DNA of 64,000 nucleotides from an uncultured Oscillospiraceae bacterium. Its GTDB lineage: Bacteria > Bacillota > Clostridia > Oscillospirales > JAAYXM01. The notes beneath the pieces were generated by a model. The model was not told the DNA's origin. It ran no database searches and saw only the letters and a program-made list of their open reading frames with translations. Within the stretch, counting starts at the first letter, position 1. Each line of letters begins with the position of its first letter. The stretch covers positions 1-64,000 of the forward strand of contig CAKUEM010000003.1 in NCBI GenBank assembly GCA_934646115.1, written 5' to 3'. A program made the position numbers and the translations under genes. Positions 42,098 to 51,829 of the stretch are shown one piece after another.

Positions 42098-43349
42098 AAC
42101 GATGTTGGATACTGTGCTGCAAACGATAAACGAATATCAAATGCTTGCGCGCGGAGAGCGTGTGGTCTGTGCCGTTTCGGGCGGGGCAGACTCTGTTGCT
42201 ATGCTCCGCGCGCTTTGCCTTTTGCGCGAGCGGCTGGGGATTGAGGTGTGCGCGGCGCACTGCAACCATGGGCTGCGCGGCGCGGAGTCTGACCGTGACG
42301 CGGCGTTTGCAAAGGCGCTGTGCGCGGAGCTTGGCGTTTCATGCTACACGGAAACGCTGACGCTCGATCCGCATGCACCGGGGCTGGAGGCGCGCGCACG
42401 CGAGGCGCGGTATGCGTTTTTTGCCCGTGCGGCGGAGGCGCTTCATGCGCAAAAAATCGCGACTGCGCACCATGCAAACGATAATTTAGAAACGCTTCTT
42501 TTTCATCTTGCGCGCGGCAGCGGGCTGCGCGGTCTGTGCGGAATTCCGCCTGTGCGCGGGAATATTATCCGCCCGATGCTTATGGTCACCAAAGAGCAGA
42601 TCCTTGCTTTTTTGCGGCGCGAGGGCGCGGCATGGGTGGAGGATGCGACAAATTATGACGAGGATTTCACGCGGAATTTGATCCGCGCGCGTATCGTCCC
42701 GCTTCTGTGCGAGATTTCACCCGCGGCGGCGGAAAATGCGGCGCGCTGTCAAACCACGCTGCGGCAAGATGAAGACGCATTGTGCCGCGCGGCAGAGGCA
42801 TGGCTTGCCGGGCAGGCGGATGAAACGGCGCTGCCGATTGCGGCGGGCGCGCTGCCGGATGCGCTTGCCGCGCGCGTCGTGCAGCTGAAATGTAAAAAAA
42901 TCATGAAAAAAGACAATCAGGTATTGGATTTTTCGCACGTTTGCGCTATAATAAATCTAATGCGTCAACCGGAGACGGTCGGTCGTGTGAGCCTTGCGCA
43001 GGAGTGGAGCGCTTGCCGCGCCGGCGATCGCATCTATTTTGTGAAGGCTGCGCCGCCGCTTGCGCAGACAAGGCTGCGATGCGGCGAGAGCCTGTGCGTT
43101 TCGGGCTATCGCATCACCTGTACGGATGGGGAGATCCTTGTGCGTGCGCGCAGGGACGGCGATCGCATTCGGCTTGCCGGGCGCAAAACCCGGTTGATTA
43201 AAAAAATTTTTTGCGATGCAAAAATTCCGCGCCATCTGCGTGATCAAATTCCTGTGATCGAGCGGGATGGGGCGATTATCGCGATTTGTGGGTTCGGCTT
43301 TGCCGAGGGATATGACAACGGAGGTGTTCAAATTGCATTCGATTCATGA
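42090..43349 (+). CDS. tilS: tRNA(Ile)-lysidine synthase
   Basis: 419 aa from ATG 42090 (8-bp overlap with dnaB); ATG 42102 is possible. The PP-loop SGGADSVAMLRAL and HHANDNLETLLFHLARGSG are TilS hallmarks, and the C-terminal substrate-binding domain ends RLAGRKTRLIKKIFCDAKIP. It changes C34 of the minor tRNA-Ile to lysidine so that AUA is read. The tilS-hpt-ftsH order is conserved in Bacillota. Confidence 0.95.
   Translation: MVKTMLDTVLQTINEYQMLARGERVVCAVSGGADSVAMLRALCLLRERLGIEVCAAHCNHGLRGAESDRDAAFAKALCAELGVSCYTETLTLDPHAPGLEARAREARYAFFARAAEALHAQKIATAHHANDNLETLLFHLARGSGLRGLCGIPPVRGNIIRPMLMVTKEQILAFLRREGAAWVEDATNYDEDFTRNLIRARIVPLLCEISPAAAENAARCQTTLRQDEDALCRAAEAWLAGQADETALPIAAGALPDALAARVVQLKCKKIMKKDNQVLDFSHVCAIINLMRQPETVGRVSLAQEWSACRAGDRIYFVKAAPPLAQTRLRCGESLCVSGYRITCTDGEILVRARRDGDRIRLAGRKTRLIKKIFCDAKIPRHLRDQIPVIERDGAIIAICGFGFAEGYDNGGVQIAFDS
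42924..42952 (+). promoter_or_regulatory. Possible internal promoter for hpt-ftsH within tilS
   Basis: TTGGAT 42924-42929 and TATAAT 42947-42952 with a 17-bp spacer, inside the tilS coding sequence. It would give hpt and ftsH expression independent of upstream genes. Confidence 0.5.
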
Positions 43350-43881
43350 CGATGTGAAAGAAGTTCTTGCCAGCGCAGAGGAAATTTCTGCGATCGTTAA
43401 AAGACTGGGAAAACAGTTGACCGAGGAATATGCAGACAGTAATCCGCTTATATTATGTATATTAAAGGGCGCTGCGCCGTTCGCGATGGATCTCATCCGC
43501 GCGATCGACTGCCCGGCGGAGATGGATTTCCTTCAGGTTTCGTCGTATGGCAACGGCACGACGTCGCAGGGGTTTGTGTTTAAAAAGGATGCGGATATTG
43601 ACCTGGCCGGGCGTGACGTGATTATTGTAGATGATATTTTAGATACCGGCAACACGCTGATGAATTTGTGCGAGCTGCTGAGCACGCGCGGCACAAAATC
43701 GATCCGCCTGTGCGTGATGTTTGACAAAAAGCCGCGCCGCGAGGCGCCGATCGAGGCGGATTATGTCGGCATGGAGGTGCCGGATGAGTTTTTGATCGGC
43801 TATGGGCTTGACTATGCGGAAAAATACCGCAATTTACCTTATGTTGGTATTTTAAAACCTTCGGTTTACGCGGAGAAATAG
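43333..43881 (+). CDS. hpt: Hypoxanthine phosphoribosyltransferase
   Basis: 182 aa. Start TTG 43333 is favoured because RBS ggaggtg (43320-43326) is 6 nt upstream and the length then equals the family norm; ATG 43312 is the alternative. The PRPP-binding motif is VIIVDDILDTGNTL, with LKGAAPFAMDLIRAI and QVSSYGNGTTSQG nearby. It salvages hypoxanthine and guanine to IMP and GMP. Its start lies inside the tilS end (17-bp overlap). Confidence 0.94.
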   Translation: MHSIHDDVKEVLASAEEISAIVKRLGKQLTEEYADSNPLILCILKGAAPFAMDLIRAIDCPAEMDFLQVSSYGNGTTSQGFVFKKDADIDLAGRDVIIVDDILDTGNTLMNLCELLSTRGTKSIRLCVMFDKKPRREAPIEADYVGMEVPDEFLIGYGLDYAEKYRNLPYVGILKPSVYAEK

Positions 43882-43904
43882 GAACGAGAGGACGTGACCG
43901 TATT

Positions 43905-45788
43905 TTGAATAAAAAAGCAGCACGCGACATAGCGTTATTTTTAGCGATTGTCGTTGTACTCATTACGCTTGCAACCACGCTTTGGGATTCGCAGAAACCT
44001 GCTGCGCCCACGTATGCGCAGGTCGTTCGGAAGTTCGAGGCGGAAGAGGTGGAATCCTACGTGATCGACGGCGGAATTTTGACCATGCGCCTGAAAAACA
44101 ATGGCGGAACGATGACCTTCGATCTGACCGACCCGCAGGTCCGTGCGGATTTCCGCGCCGACCTCGGCGACCTGCTGAAGGAACAGCGGCAAAAGGGAAT
44201 CATCACGGATGACGACCGCAAGCCGGAGAAGGACAGCTCATGGTGGATGATGCTCCTGCCGTATCTGCTTGTGCTGGTCGGCATCGGTCTGATGTGGTAC
44301 TTCATGTATAACCGGGCGGACGGCGGCGTCAATAAGGCCACGCGCTTCGGCAAGGCGCGCACAAAGCTCGGAAGCGAGGAGAAGAAAAAAGTTACGTTTG
44401 CCGACGTGGCGGGGGCGGACGAAGAGAAGGCGGAGCTTGCCGAGATCGTTGAATTTTTAAAGAACCCCAATAAATTTGTTGAGATCGGCGCGCGTATTCC
44501 GAAGGGCGTTTTGCTCGTCGGCCCTCCGGGAACGGGTAAAACCTATATCGCGAAGGCGGTTGCCGGGGAAGCGGGCGTTCCGTTCCTCTCCATTTCCGGC
44601 TCAGATTTTGTTGAGTTATATGTCGGCGTGGGTGCGTCGCGCGTGCGCGATCTGTTTGAGCAGGCGAAGAAAAGCGCCCCGGCGATCATCTTTATCGATG
44701 AGATCGACGCGGTCGGCCGACATCGCGGCGCCGGCTACGGCGGCGGTCATGATGAGCGCGAGCAGACGTTGAATCAGCTGCTCGTTGAGATGGACGGCTT
44801 TGGAAATAACGAAGGCGTGATTATCATCGCTGCAACGAACCGCCCGGACATTCTTGACCCGGCGCTTATGCGTCCCGGTCGGTTTGACCGCCAGGTCTAT
44901 GTGGGTCTGCCGGACATCCGCGGTCGCGAGGCGGTGCTGCGGATCCATACGCGCAAGAAAAAGCTTGCGCTTGACGTGGACCTTGCCACAGTGGCAAAAT
45001 CGACCAGCGGGTTTACCCCGGCGGATCTGGAAAATCTGCTCAACGAGGCGGCGTTACTTGCCGCGCGCAATGAGCGGACGGAGATCACCATGGCAGACAT
45101 CGAAAATTCCATGATCAAGGTCATCGCGGGACCGGAGAAGAAGGCGAAGGTGCGCTCTGAAAAGGATAATCGCCTGGTCGCTTATCATGAGGCGGGGCAT
45201 GCGATCGCGATGAAATTCCTGCCCACGCAGGATCCGGTTCATCAAATTACGATCGTTCCGCGCGGGCAGGCAGGCGGCATGACGATCTCACTCCCACAGG
45301 AGGATACATTCACGGTTTCGAAAACGGAGATGCAGGAAAATATTGTGTCTCTGCTCGGCGGTCGCGTGGCAGAGCAGCTGGTGCTCAACGATATTTCAAC
45401 CGGCGCGTCGAACGATATCCAGCGCGCTTCGGCGATCGCGCGCGATATGGTCACGAAATATGGCATGAGCGATGCGCTCGGTCCGATCAGCTACGCTTCC
45501 GATCATGACGAAGTGTTCCTCGGCCGCGATTTTGCAGAGCGGCGCAATTTCTCAGAGGACGTAGCTGCGGATATTGACCGCGAGGTCAAGCGCATCGTGG
45601 AGAACGCTTATCAGAACTGCGCGAATATTTTAAACGAGCATATGGATAAGCTTCATGAGGTTGCGAATTATCTGCTTGAGCATGAGGTGATGGACGCGGA
45701 GACATTCTATGGTCTCTTTGGCGAGAGCGTGCCGTCCCTGCCGCTGACCAAAGCGGTGAAAGAGCAAAACGAGCAGGACGCGCAATAA
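43905..45788 (+). CDS. ftsH: ATP-dependent zinc metalloprotease FtsH
   Basis: 627 aa, start TTG 43905. Two membrane helices (about 5-25 and 107-128) enclose a small extracellular domain. The AAA module has [31 protein letters not shown] and RPGRFDRQ; the protease has the zinc motif HEAGH and a downstream Asp-containing helix. It is a hexameric membrane protease for quality control of membrane proteins. A terminator follows at 45813-45846. Confidence 0.97.
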   Translation: MNKKAARDIALFLAIVVVLITLATTLWDSQKPAAPTYAQVVRKFEAEEVESYVIDGGILTMRLKNNGGTMTFDLTDPQVRADFRADLGDLLKEQRQKGIITDDDRKPEKDSSWWMMLLPYLLVLVGIGLMWYFMYNRADGGVNKATRFGKARTKLGSEEKKKVTFADVAGADEEKAELAEIVEFLKNPNKFVEIGARIPKGVLLVGPPGTGKTYIAKAVAGEAGVPFLSISGSDFVELYVGVGASRVRDLFEQAKKSAPAIIFIDEIDAVGRHRGAGYGGGHDEREQTLNQLLVEMDGFGNNEGVIIIAATNRPDILDPALMRPGRFDRQVYVGLPDIRGREAVLRIHTRKKKLALDVDLATVAKSTSGFTPADLENLLNEAALLAARNERTEITMADIENSMIKVIAGPEKKAKVRSEKDNRLVAYHEAGHAIAMKFLPTQDPVHQITIVPRGQAGGMTISLPQEDTFTVSKTEMQENIVSLLGGRVAEQLVLNDISTGASNDIQRASAIARDMVTKYGMSDALGPISYASDHDEVFLGRDFAERRNFSEDVAADIDREVKRIVENAYQNCANILNEHMDKLHEVANYLLEHEVMDAETFYGLFGESVPSLPLTKAVKEQNEQDAQ

Positions 45789-45812
45789 TATCGCAAATTT
45801 GGTTTAATAAGG

Positions 45813-45846
45813 AGAGCTGCAAGCGCTTTGCAGCTCTTCGTTTTTT
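45813..45846 (+). terminator. Terminator after ftsH
   Basis: 10-bp stem 45813-45822 with 45828-45837, 5-nt loop, T run 45841-45846. Confidence 0.88.
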
Positions 45847-45938
45847 GCGCACCAGTAGGGAACACCTGCGCTGCGCGGAGTTTAAGATATAATAGAAAAA
45901 GTGGAAATCGCTCGCAAAATTGCAATGCGCGGGGGCTC

Positions 45939-46354
45939 ATGATGAATAGGGTCAGGGGCGCGCTGACTGTCTATTTTGAAGACCCGTTTTGGGTCGGCGT
46001 GCTGGAACGCGTGGAGGATGGGCGGCTGTCCGTTTCAAAAATCACTTTCGGAGCGGAGCCGAAGGACATGAGGCATACGAGTTTGCGCGCAAATATTATT
46101 TTAAGCTTCGCTTTAGTCCGCCGGCCGTGGCGCGCGCGAAGGAATGGAAGCGCAATCCCAAGCGCGTGCAGCGCGAGGTGAAAAAATAGCTGCAAAATAG
46201 CGGGATCGGCACAAAGTCGCAGCAGGCGCTCAAGCTGCAGCACGAGCAAAATAAGCAGGAGCGCAAAACAAAAAGCCGCGCGCAGCGGCTGGAGGAGAAG
46301 CGGCTGTTTGCCCTGAAGCAGCAGAAAAAGAGGGAAAAACATAAAGGGCATTGA
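45939..46354 (+). pseudogene. yjdF: yjdF-family (DUF2992) pseudogene: frameshift plus amber stop
   Basis: The first part (ATG 45939) reads LTVYFEDPFWVGVLERVEDG and ITFGAEPKD, the clear start of YjdF. Then one base is missing near 46068. The next frame goes on with EAYEFARKYYFKLRFSP and KEWKRNPKRVQREVKK to a TAG at 46187-46189. That frame remains open with the family's basic Gln/Lys-rich tail (QKKREKHKGH) to TGA 46352-46354, so TAG probably replaced CAG. Two independent lesions show a dead gene unless sequencing errors explain them. No yjdF riboswitch is seen upstream; a TATAAT is at 45888-45893. Confidence 0.85.
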
Positions 46355-46442
46355 TGCGGAAAGATGGCAAAAAATGCCGGGCAAAAAGCGGCGCGCAGCT
46401 GCGTCTGGCAGGGCAATGAGCGCGGCGAAAAAAGAGCAAAAA

Positions 46443-46477
46443 ATCGCCCCTGCCCGGCATATTCGGGCAAGGGCGAT
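46443..46477 (-). terminator. Terminator of the DUF6572-like gene
   Basis: The stem ATCGCCC-TGCCCG / CGGGCA-GGGCGAT has one bulge on each side and a 7-nt loop. On the minus strand it runs into GATTTTTTGC. It also bounds the yjdF pseudogene. Confidence 0.82.
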
Positions 46478-46481
46478 GCGT

Positions 46482-46805
46482 TTATCCGGTGATCGTCGCC
46501 TCGATTTTAATGCCGAGCGATCCAATCTGATCCTGCACGGTCTGCAAAAACTTTTCGCAGTTTTTGGGGATATCATGCACAAAATAAATAGAGATCACAG
46601 CATAAGAAAAATCATGATTTGGATAGCTTTCCTCAAACTGCCGGTTTTCTAAATAGGCGATATAGGTATTGATCTTGTCCTGAAGCAGCATCAGGTGTTC
46701 ATACTCATTGCTCCAGTCAAGATGATCCGCCAGCATCAGGGAGAGGACCTTTCCATCCTCCGAAACGCCGACCGCATCGATCACTTCTTTTTCTAAAATT
46801 GACAT
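46482..46805 (-). CDS. DUF6572-like small protein
   Basis: 107 aa. ATG 46805 was chosen since RBS gagagg (46820-46815) is 9 nt upstream; two nearer ATGs touch the RBS. The beginning MSILEKEVIDAVGVSEDGKV and LMLADHLDWSNEYEHLMLLQ fit the DUF6572 family, acidic cytoplasmic proteins of unknown role sometimes found near toxin/immunity loci. No toxin gene is adjacent here. Confidence 0.75.
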   Translation of the reverse strand: MSILEKEVIDAVGVSEDGKVLSLMLADHLDWSNEYEHLMLLQDKINTYIAYLENRQFEESYPNHDFSYAVISIYFVHDIPKNCEKFLQTVQDQIGSLGIKIEATITG

Positions 46806-47004
46806 GCTCATCATCCTCTCGTTTGCGCGTTTGACAAACGAATGGTCAAGCGCTGGTTTCCAAAGTGTTTTTGGCGCAGGGAGCGGCTTTGCGTCCCAAG
46901 CTTTTTGCCGAAAGCGCGGCACATGCTTTTGCGCGCATTGTGCACAGCAGGTGGGACGCTGTATTCAGACGAAGAAAAGATATTCTGCACTACTGTTCGA
47001 ATAA

Positions 47005-47033
47005 AGTATATCATAAACGCCGATGCTTGTAAA
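47005..47033 (-). promoter_or_regulatory. Minus-strand promoter of the DUF6572-like gene
   Basis: Minus-strand TTTACA (47033-47028) and TATACT (47010-47005), spacer 17 bp. This leaves a leader of about 190 nt without clear structure. The intergenic stretch 46806-47111 holds nothing else that I can support apart from the pyrB terminator. Confidence 0.7.
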
Positions 47034-47076
47034 GCACCGGATCTACAAAAAAGCGTGGTGCGCGGGCAGCAAAGAA

Positions 47077-47104
47077 ATGGGCATGGCGCAAAGACCATGC
47101 CCAT
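47077..47104 (-). terminator. Terminator-like hairpin after pyrB
   Basis: 10-bp perfect stem 47077-47086 with 47095-47104 and 8-nt loop; the following minus-strand T tract is weak. Confidence 0.65.
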
Positions 47105-47111
47105 TATTTCA

Positions 47112-48176
47112 TTAAGCGTGCGGGATCTCTTTATCGCAATAGCTGCAATAGGTGATCCCGTCTGACGAATGGGTGAGTGGCGGGAGGTAACGCTCGGTCT
47201 GCGTGATGCAGCGCGGATTCTCGCAGCGGCAGCCGCCGATCGAAACCGGCGCCGGATCGCGCGCCGGGTGCTTTAACATGGTCGCGAGCAGCGCCATGCG
47301 CATATACATGCCATACCGCGCCTGCGCGAAATAGAGCGCGCGGGGGTCGTCGTCCACATCGACATGGATCTCGTCCACGCGCGGCAGAGGGTGTAGGATC
47401 AGCATATTCTCCCGCGCGCGGGAGAGCTTGGAGCGCTTGAGGATATACGAGCTTTTATGCTTATTATATTCCGACTCGCTCGTAAACCGCTCGCGCTGGA
47501 TGCGCGTCATATACAGCACGTCCAGATGGTCGATCGTTGCGTCAAGCGAGGTGGTTTCGATATATTTCTGCTTATGCGCGTCCATAAAACGGCGCACATA
47601 GGTTGGAATTTGCAGTTCGCGCGGGGAGATCAGATAAAACCGGATCTCCGGATAGCGGGAGAAGGCTTTGATGAGCGAATGCACTGTGCGGCCGTTTTTT
47701 AAATCGCCGCAAAGACCGATATTCAGCCCGTCAAACCGCCCGAGATGCATTCGGATCGTGCTCATATCCGCAAGCGTTTGCGTGGGGTGCAGATGTCCGC
47801 CGTCGCCCGCGTTGATGACCGGAACGCGCGAGTAAAGCGAGGCGGCGCGCGCCGCGCCCTCCTGCGGGTTGCGGATAACGATCGCGTCTGCGTAATTGGA
47901 CATCATGGCGATCGTATCTTTTAACGATTCGCCCTTTGACACGGAGGACGAGCCGGGATCGGAAAAGCCGATCACGCTTCCGCCCAGGCGCAGCATTGCG
48001 GTTTGAAACGACAGGTTCGTGCGTGTGGACGGCTCATAAAACAAATTGGCCGAGACTTTGCCGCGGCAGCAGTCGATAAAATCGCCGGGTGAGCGCATGA
48101 TCTTTTCGAACAGGGCATACAGCTCTTCGAACTCCTCGGGCGTGATGTCGATAAAATCGATTAAATTGCGCGTCAT
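47112..48176 (-). CDS. pyrB: Aspartate carbamoyltransferase with a C-terminal PyrI-like zinc domain
   Basis: 354 aa from ATG 48176 (GTG 48188 also possible; RBS gaaagga 48197-48191). Catalytic motifs: EPSTRTNLSFQTAMLRLGG (carbamoyl-phosphate loop), HPTQTLADM and LHPLPRVDEI. It makes carbamoyl-aspartate in pyrimidine synthesis. The last 45 residues add C-x4-C-x20-C-x2-C (CENPRC and CSYC, then DKEI), the zinc-binding part of the regulatory chain PyrI, without the PyrI allosteric domain. A short fusion of this sort could stabilise catalytic trimers. No other pyr gene is adjacent. Confidence 0.92.
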   Translation of the reverse strand: MTRNLIDFIDITPEEFEELYALFEKIMRSPGDFIDCCRGKVSANLFYEPSTRTNLSFQTAMLRLGGSVIGFSDPGSSSVSKGESLKDTIAMMSNYADAIVIRNPQEGAARAASLYSRVPVINAGDGGHLHPTQTLADMSTIRMHLGRFDGLNIGLCGDLKNGRTVHSLIKAFSRYPEIRFYLISPRELQIPTYVRRFMDAHKQKYIETTSLDATIDHLDVLYMTRIQRERFTSESEYNKHKSSYILKRSKLSRARENMLILHPLPRVDEIHVDVDDDPRALYFAQARYGMYMRMALLATMLKHPARDPAPVSIGGCRCENPRCITQTERYLPPLTHSSDGITYCSYCDKEIPHA

Positions 48177-48219
48177 AACGATCCACACTGTCCTTTCTGT
48201 TTCAATGCATTTTCATTAT

Positions 48220-48248
48220 ATTGTAACACATTGCGCGCGATACATCAA
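48220..48248 (-). promoter_or_regulatory. pyrB promoter
   Basis: Minus-strand TTGATG (48248-48243) and TACAAT (48225-48220), spacer 17 bp. The leader is too short for a PyrR attenuator. Confidence 0.75.
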
Positions 48249-48312
48249 TTCTTTTTTGCAAAAATTCCGCGATGTATAAAGGCGGCGCGCGGCGGAAAAG
48301 CTGAAAATGCGG

Positions 48313-48342
48313 TTGAATCCCTGTGCGGTTGTGATGTATAAT
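48313..48342 (+). promoter_or_regulatory. Promoter of the M16-lgt-folD unit
   Basis: TTGAAT 48313-48318 and TATAAT 48337-48342, spacer 18 bp. Confidence 0.75.
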
Positions 48343-48415
48343 ATTCACAGAACATCAGAAGGGACGCGCGCCCCTGTGGCGGGCATATTGATATATGTAG
48401 AAAGGACTGGATGCT

Positions 48416-49720
48416 ATGAAACATTTCTACCGCGAAATTTTGCCTGGGATCAACTTGCGCGTGGTGCAGACCGATCGGTTCAAAACCGCGTGCTTTTCCG
48501 CGAGTTTCCTGATGCCGCTCAATGTGTCGGATGCGGCGAAAAACGCGCTGATCCCGCAGGTTTTGCGCCGCGGCACGCGCACCCTGCCGGACATGATGCG
48601 CATTTCGGCGGCGCTCAACGAGCAATATGGCGCGCGCATTGAGCCGCGCGTGCGAAAATATGGGAATATTCAGGCGACCGGGCTGATTTGTGACATGGTC
48701 GCGCCGGAATGCGTGCCCGATGGGGCGGCGCTGCTTGCGGATACGCTGACGCTTGCGTTGGAAATGCTGCTTGACCCGGCAACGGTTGGCGACAGCTTTG
48801 TCCCGGAATATGTTGCGAGCGAGCGCGAAAATCTGATCGATCTGCGCCGCAGCGAGATCAATGATAAGCTGGGCTTTGCTTATCGCTCGGCGGTTGGCGC
48901 GCTTTATCATGACAGCGGGTTCGGCGCGCATGAATTTGGCGAGTGTGACGCGCTGGAGGCGATCGATGCGCGCGGGCTGTATCTGCATTATCGCGAGCGG
49001 ATGCTGCGTGCGCCGCTTGAGTTATTTTTCTGCGGCAACGCATCGTTTGAGCAGGTGGAGGCGGCGCTTCGCCCAAGCCTTGCGCGGCTCGGGCGCGAGG
49101 AGGAGGGCGGCGCGACGCCGCTCGGTAAGCCCAATCAGCCGCAGGCGCAGGAGCTTTGCGTGCATTATGACGTGAATCAGGCGAATTTGCTGCTCGGACT
49201 GTACACCTCGGTGCGCGCGGGCAGCGTGGAGCAGCCGGCGATGCATGTGCTGTCCACCGTGCTGGGCGGCGGGACGGCGTCGAAGCTGTTTTTGCATGTG
49301 CGCGAGGAAAAGTCGCTTTGCTATTACACCGGCGCGAAGTATGATAAATATCTGCAAACCGTGTTTTTATACAGTGGGGTCGATCCGGCACGCGTGGAGG
49401 AGGCGCGCGGCGAGATGCTGCGCCAGCTGATGGCGTGTCAGGACGGCGACGTGACCGAGACTGAGCTGACGGTTGCAAAGCGCAATATTTTAGATGATTT
49501 GAAAACGGTTGCAGACTCGGCGCTCGGGCTGGAGTCCTATTGGCTGGGCGAGAGCGTGATGGGGCTTTCGCGCGAGCTTGCGCTGCGGATGGAGCGCATT
49601 CGCGCCGTGACGGTGGATGATGTGGTGCACGCGGCGCGCGGTATGATCAATTGCATGACCTTTGTGTTGACCGGAGAGGAGGAGCAGCATGTTAGAAAAA
49701 GCTTACCCGAAAATTCATGA
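48416..49720 (+). CDS. yfmF: M16 family peptidase-like protein without metal site (YfmF-like)
   Basis: 434 aa, RBS gaaagga, ATG 48416. Two M16 halves are visible, but the HxxEH zinc motif is absent in the first (the region around LIPQVLRRGTRTL). The late GGGTASKLFLHVREEKSLCY segment is the M16 C-domain signature. It pairs with the active partner gene that overlaps it by 32 bp, as in YfmF/YfmH and other M16B heterodimers. In Bacillus this pair processes small secreted peptides such as pre-SkfA or antimicrobial precursors. Confidence 0.87.
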   Translation: MKHFYREILPGINLRVVQTDRFKTACFSASFLMPLNVSDAAKNALIPQVLRRGTRTLPDMMRISAALNEQYGARIEPRVRKYGNIQATGLICDMVAPECVPDGAALLADTLTLALEMLLDPATVGDSFVPEYVASERENLIDLRRSEINDKLGFAYRSAVGALYHDSGFGAHEFGECDALEAIDARGLYLHYRERMLRAPLELFFCGNASFEQVEAALRPSLARLGREEEGGATPLGKPNQPQAQELCVHYDVNQANLLLGLYTSVRAGSVEQPAMHVLSTVLGGGTASKLFLHVREEKSLCYYTGAKYDKYLQTVFLYSGVDPARVEEARGEMLRQLMACQDGDVTETELTVAKRNILDDLKTVADSALGLESYWLGESVMGLSRELALRMERIRAVTVDDVVHAARGMINCMTFVLTGEEEQHVRKSLPENS

Positions 49721-50945
49721 GCGCGTCATGATGGACACGCTGGCAAATGGGCTTCGCGTCTGCGTGATCCCGAAGGAGGGATTTACGAAGGCTTACGCGC
49801 AGCTTTCTGTGCATTACGGCTCGATCGACGCGCGTTTTGATGCGGGCGCGGGCGAGATCGTGCCGCCTAAGGGCGTTGCGCATTTTTTAGAGCATAAGGT
49901 ATTTGAACAGCCGGACGGCGGCAACGCGCTTGCCATTTTTGCGTCGACCGGCGCATCGCCCAACGCATTTACCAGCAAGACGATGACCGCGTATCATTTT
50001 TCCTGCACGGATCGGTTTGAGCGCAATCTTGAAATTCTGCTCGATTTCGTGTCTACCCCGCATTTCACCGATGAAAATGTCGCAAAGGAGCAGGGGATCA
50101 TCGGGCAGGAGATCGGCATGGTCAACGACCGGCCGCATTTTCGCGTGTATGAAAACCTGATGGCGGCGCTTTATTCCGCGCATCCGGCGAAGGACTCGAT
50201 CATCGGCACGGTGGAAAGCATCGCGCAGATCGACCGGCATGTGCTGAGCGACTGCTATCGCATGTTTTACACGCCGTCGAATATGGTGCTGACCGTGGCG
50301 GGCGATGTGGACGCCGCGCGCATTATCCGCACGGCGGAGAGTATGCTGCCCTCGCGCTATATCGCGCCGCCTACGCGCGACTACGGCGCAGAGCCGGAAG
50401 AGCCTGCACAACGCGAGGTGGAGGAACGGATGGAGTGCAGCCTGCCGATCGTTGCGGCGGGGTTCAAGCTCGCGGCGGAGACCGAGGGCGAGGCGGGCAT
50501 GCGCCTGCGGCTCATCGCGGCGCTCAGCTGTGAGGTGCTGTTTGGCGAGTCGTCGCCGTTTTACGCGGAGGCGTATCACGATGGGCTGATCAATCAGGGC
50601 TTTGGGGCAGAGCCGATGTTCTTTCCGGACAGCGCGGCGGTTATGATCTCGGGCGAGAGCCGCGACCCGGAGGAGATCGTGCGGCGCATTCTCGCGGTTT
50701 CCACAAAGCTTGACGATGCATATTTTTCGCGCGTAAAGCGCGCGATGTTTGGCGCGCGGCTGCGGCAGTTTGACTATTTCAGCGCGCTGTGCCGCGAGGT
50801 GGCGAGCGCGGAATTTTCTGGGTATCATTATTTTGATAGCTTTGCGGTATTTGAAAAAATTGAAAAATCTGATATAATAGAGTTTGCAAGCCGCCTGTTC
50901 GTGCCACAGCGCATGGCGGTGTCAAAAATTCTGCCAAAATCATAG
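49689..50945 (+). CDS. yfmH: M16 family zinc peptidase (YfmH-like)
   Basis: 418 aa. The inverted zinc motif HFLEH (in VAHFLEHKVFEQPDG) and the downstream Glu (EQGIIGQEIGMV) are intact, so this is the catalytic subunit of the pair with the preceding protein. The C-terminal half is the closing domain. A promoter-like TTGAAA/TATAAT (50851-50878) in its 3' end may give extra transcription of lgt. Confidence 0.9.
   Translation: MLEKAYPKIHERVMMDTLANGLRVCVIPKEGFTKAYAQLSVHYGSIDARFDAGAGEIVPPKGVAHFLEHKVFEQPDGGNALAIFASTGASPNAFTSKTMTAYHFSCTDRFERNLEILLDFVSTPHFTDENVAKEQGIIGQEIGMVNDRPHFRVYENLMAALYSAHPAKDSIIGTVESIAQIDRHVLSDCYRMFYTPSNMVLTVAGDVDAARIIRTAESMLPSRYIAPPTRDYGAEPEEPAQREVEERMECSLPIVAAGFKLAAETEGEAGMRLRLIAALSCEVLFGESSPFYAEAYHDGLINQGFGAEPMFFPDSAAVMISGESRDPEEIVRRILAVSTKLDDAYFSRVKRAMFGARLRQFDYFSALCREVASAEFSGYHYFDSFAVFEKIEKSDIIEFASRLFVPQRMAVSKILPKS
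50851..50878 (+). promoter_or_regulatory. Possible internal promoter for lgt-folD
   Basis: TTGAAA 50851-50856 and TATAAT 50873-50878, spacer 16 bp, inside the yfmH-like gene. Confidence 0.5.
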
Positions 50946-50962
50946 TTGCGGAGGAAAAAACG

Positions 50963-51829
50963 ATGAATCATATCGCTTTTCCGGGTCTTGGGCTGGAGTT
51001 TGCGATCGATCCGGTTGCGTTTTCCATCGGCGCGAAGCCGATTTATTGGTATGCGATCATTATTGCGGCGGGTTTTTTGCTTGCCGCATGGTATGCGATG
51101 CGCCGGGCGAACTCGCTCAGCGTCGACCCGGACCGGCTGCTCGACGCGCTGATCTGGGCCACCCCGATCGCGATCATTTGCGCGCGGCTGTATTATGTCG
51201 CGTTTGAGTTTGACCGCTATCGCGACAATTTGGTCTCGATCCTTTACATATGGGAGGGCGGCATCGCGATTTACGGCGCGGTGATCGGCGCGATCATCAC
51301 ACTTGCGATCTATTGTAAGATCAAGCGGCAAAACCTGCTCGCCATGCTGGATGTGGGCGCGCTGGGGCTTTTGATCGGGCAGGCGATCGGTCGCTGGGGC
51401 AATTTCGTAAACGGCGAAGCATATGGAACGGCGACCTCGCTTCCGTGGCGCATGGTGGTCAACGGCGTGGTTGCGCATCCTACGTTTTTATATGAATCGC
51501 TTTGGAACGCGCTCGGCTTTGTGCTGCTGCATTTTCGCTCAAAGCATCGGAAGTTTAAGGGCGAGATCTTTCTGCTTTATGTCGCGTGGTATGGGCTTGG
51601 CCGCGGCGTGATCGAGGGGCTGCGCACGGATAGTTTGTATATCGCGGGGACCGGGCTTCGCGTGTCGCAGCTTTTGGGCTTTGCGACCTGCCTTATTGCG
51701 GTAATTGTTTTATTTATTCAGTATGTGTTCCGCGATCATCCGGCGGAGGCGCTTGCAGATGCGCCGGAGCAGGCGGAGACGATAGAAAAATTAACGGAGG
51801 ATGAAACGGATGGCAGCGAAGATCATTGA
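50963..51829 (+). CDS. lgt: Prolipoprotein diacylglyceryl transferase
   Basis: 288 aa, ATG 50963 with RBS gcggagg. Seven membrane helices; the Lgt signature [13 protein letters not shown] and the conserved YESLWN region are present. It adds diacylglycerol to the lipobox Cys of prolipoproteins such as the one at 248-1807. An acidic C-terminal tail (about 30 residues) is extra. The stop overlaps folD by 20 bp. Confidence 0.95.
   Translation: MNHIAFPGLGLEFAIDPVAFSIGAKPIYWYAIIIAAGFLLAAWYAMRRANSLSVDPDRLLDALIWATPIAIICARLYYVAFEFDRYRDNLVSILYIWEGGIAIYGAVIGAIITLAIYCKIKRQNLLAMLDVGALGLLIGQAIGRWGNFVNGEAYGTATSLPWRMVVNGVVAHPTFLYESLWNALGFVLLHFRSKHRKFKGEIFLLYVAWYGLGRGVIEGLRTDSLYIAGTGLRVSQLLGFATCLIAVIVLFIQYVFRDHPAEALADAPEQAETIEKLTEDETDGSEDH

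Noticed and set aside
45847..45938. yjdF riboswitch before the yjdF pseudogene
   Set aside because: The space between the TATAAT at 45888 and the start codon is about 45 bp, too short for this large aptamer.
49887..50828. 313-codon minus-strand frame
   Set aside because: Lies antisense to the zinc peptidase gene and shows the same Arg/His-rich shadow composition.
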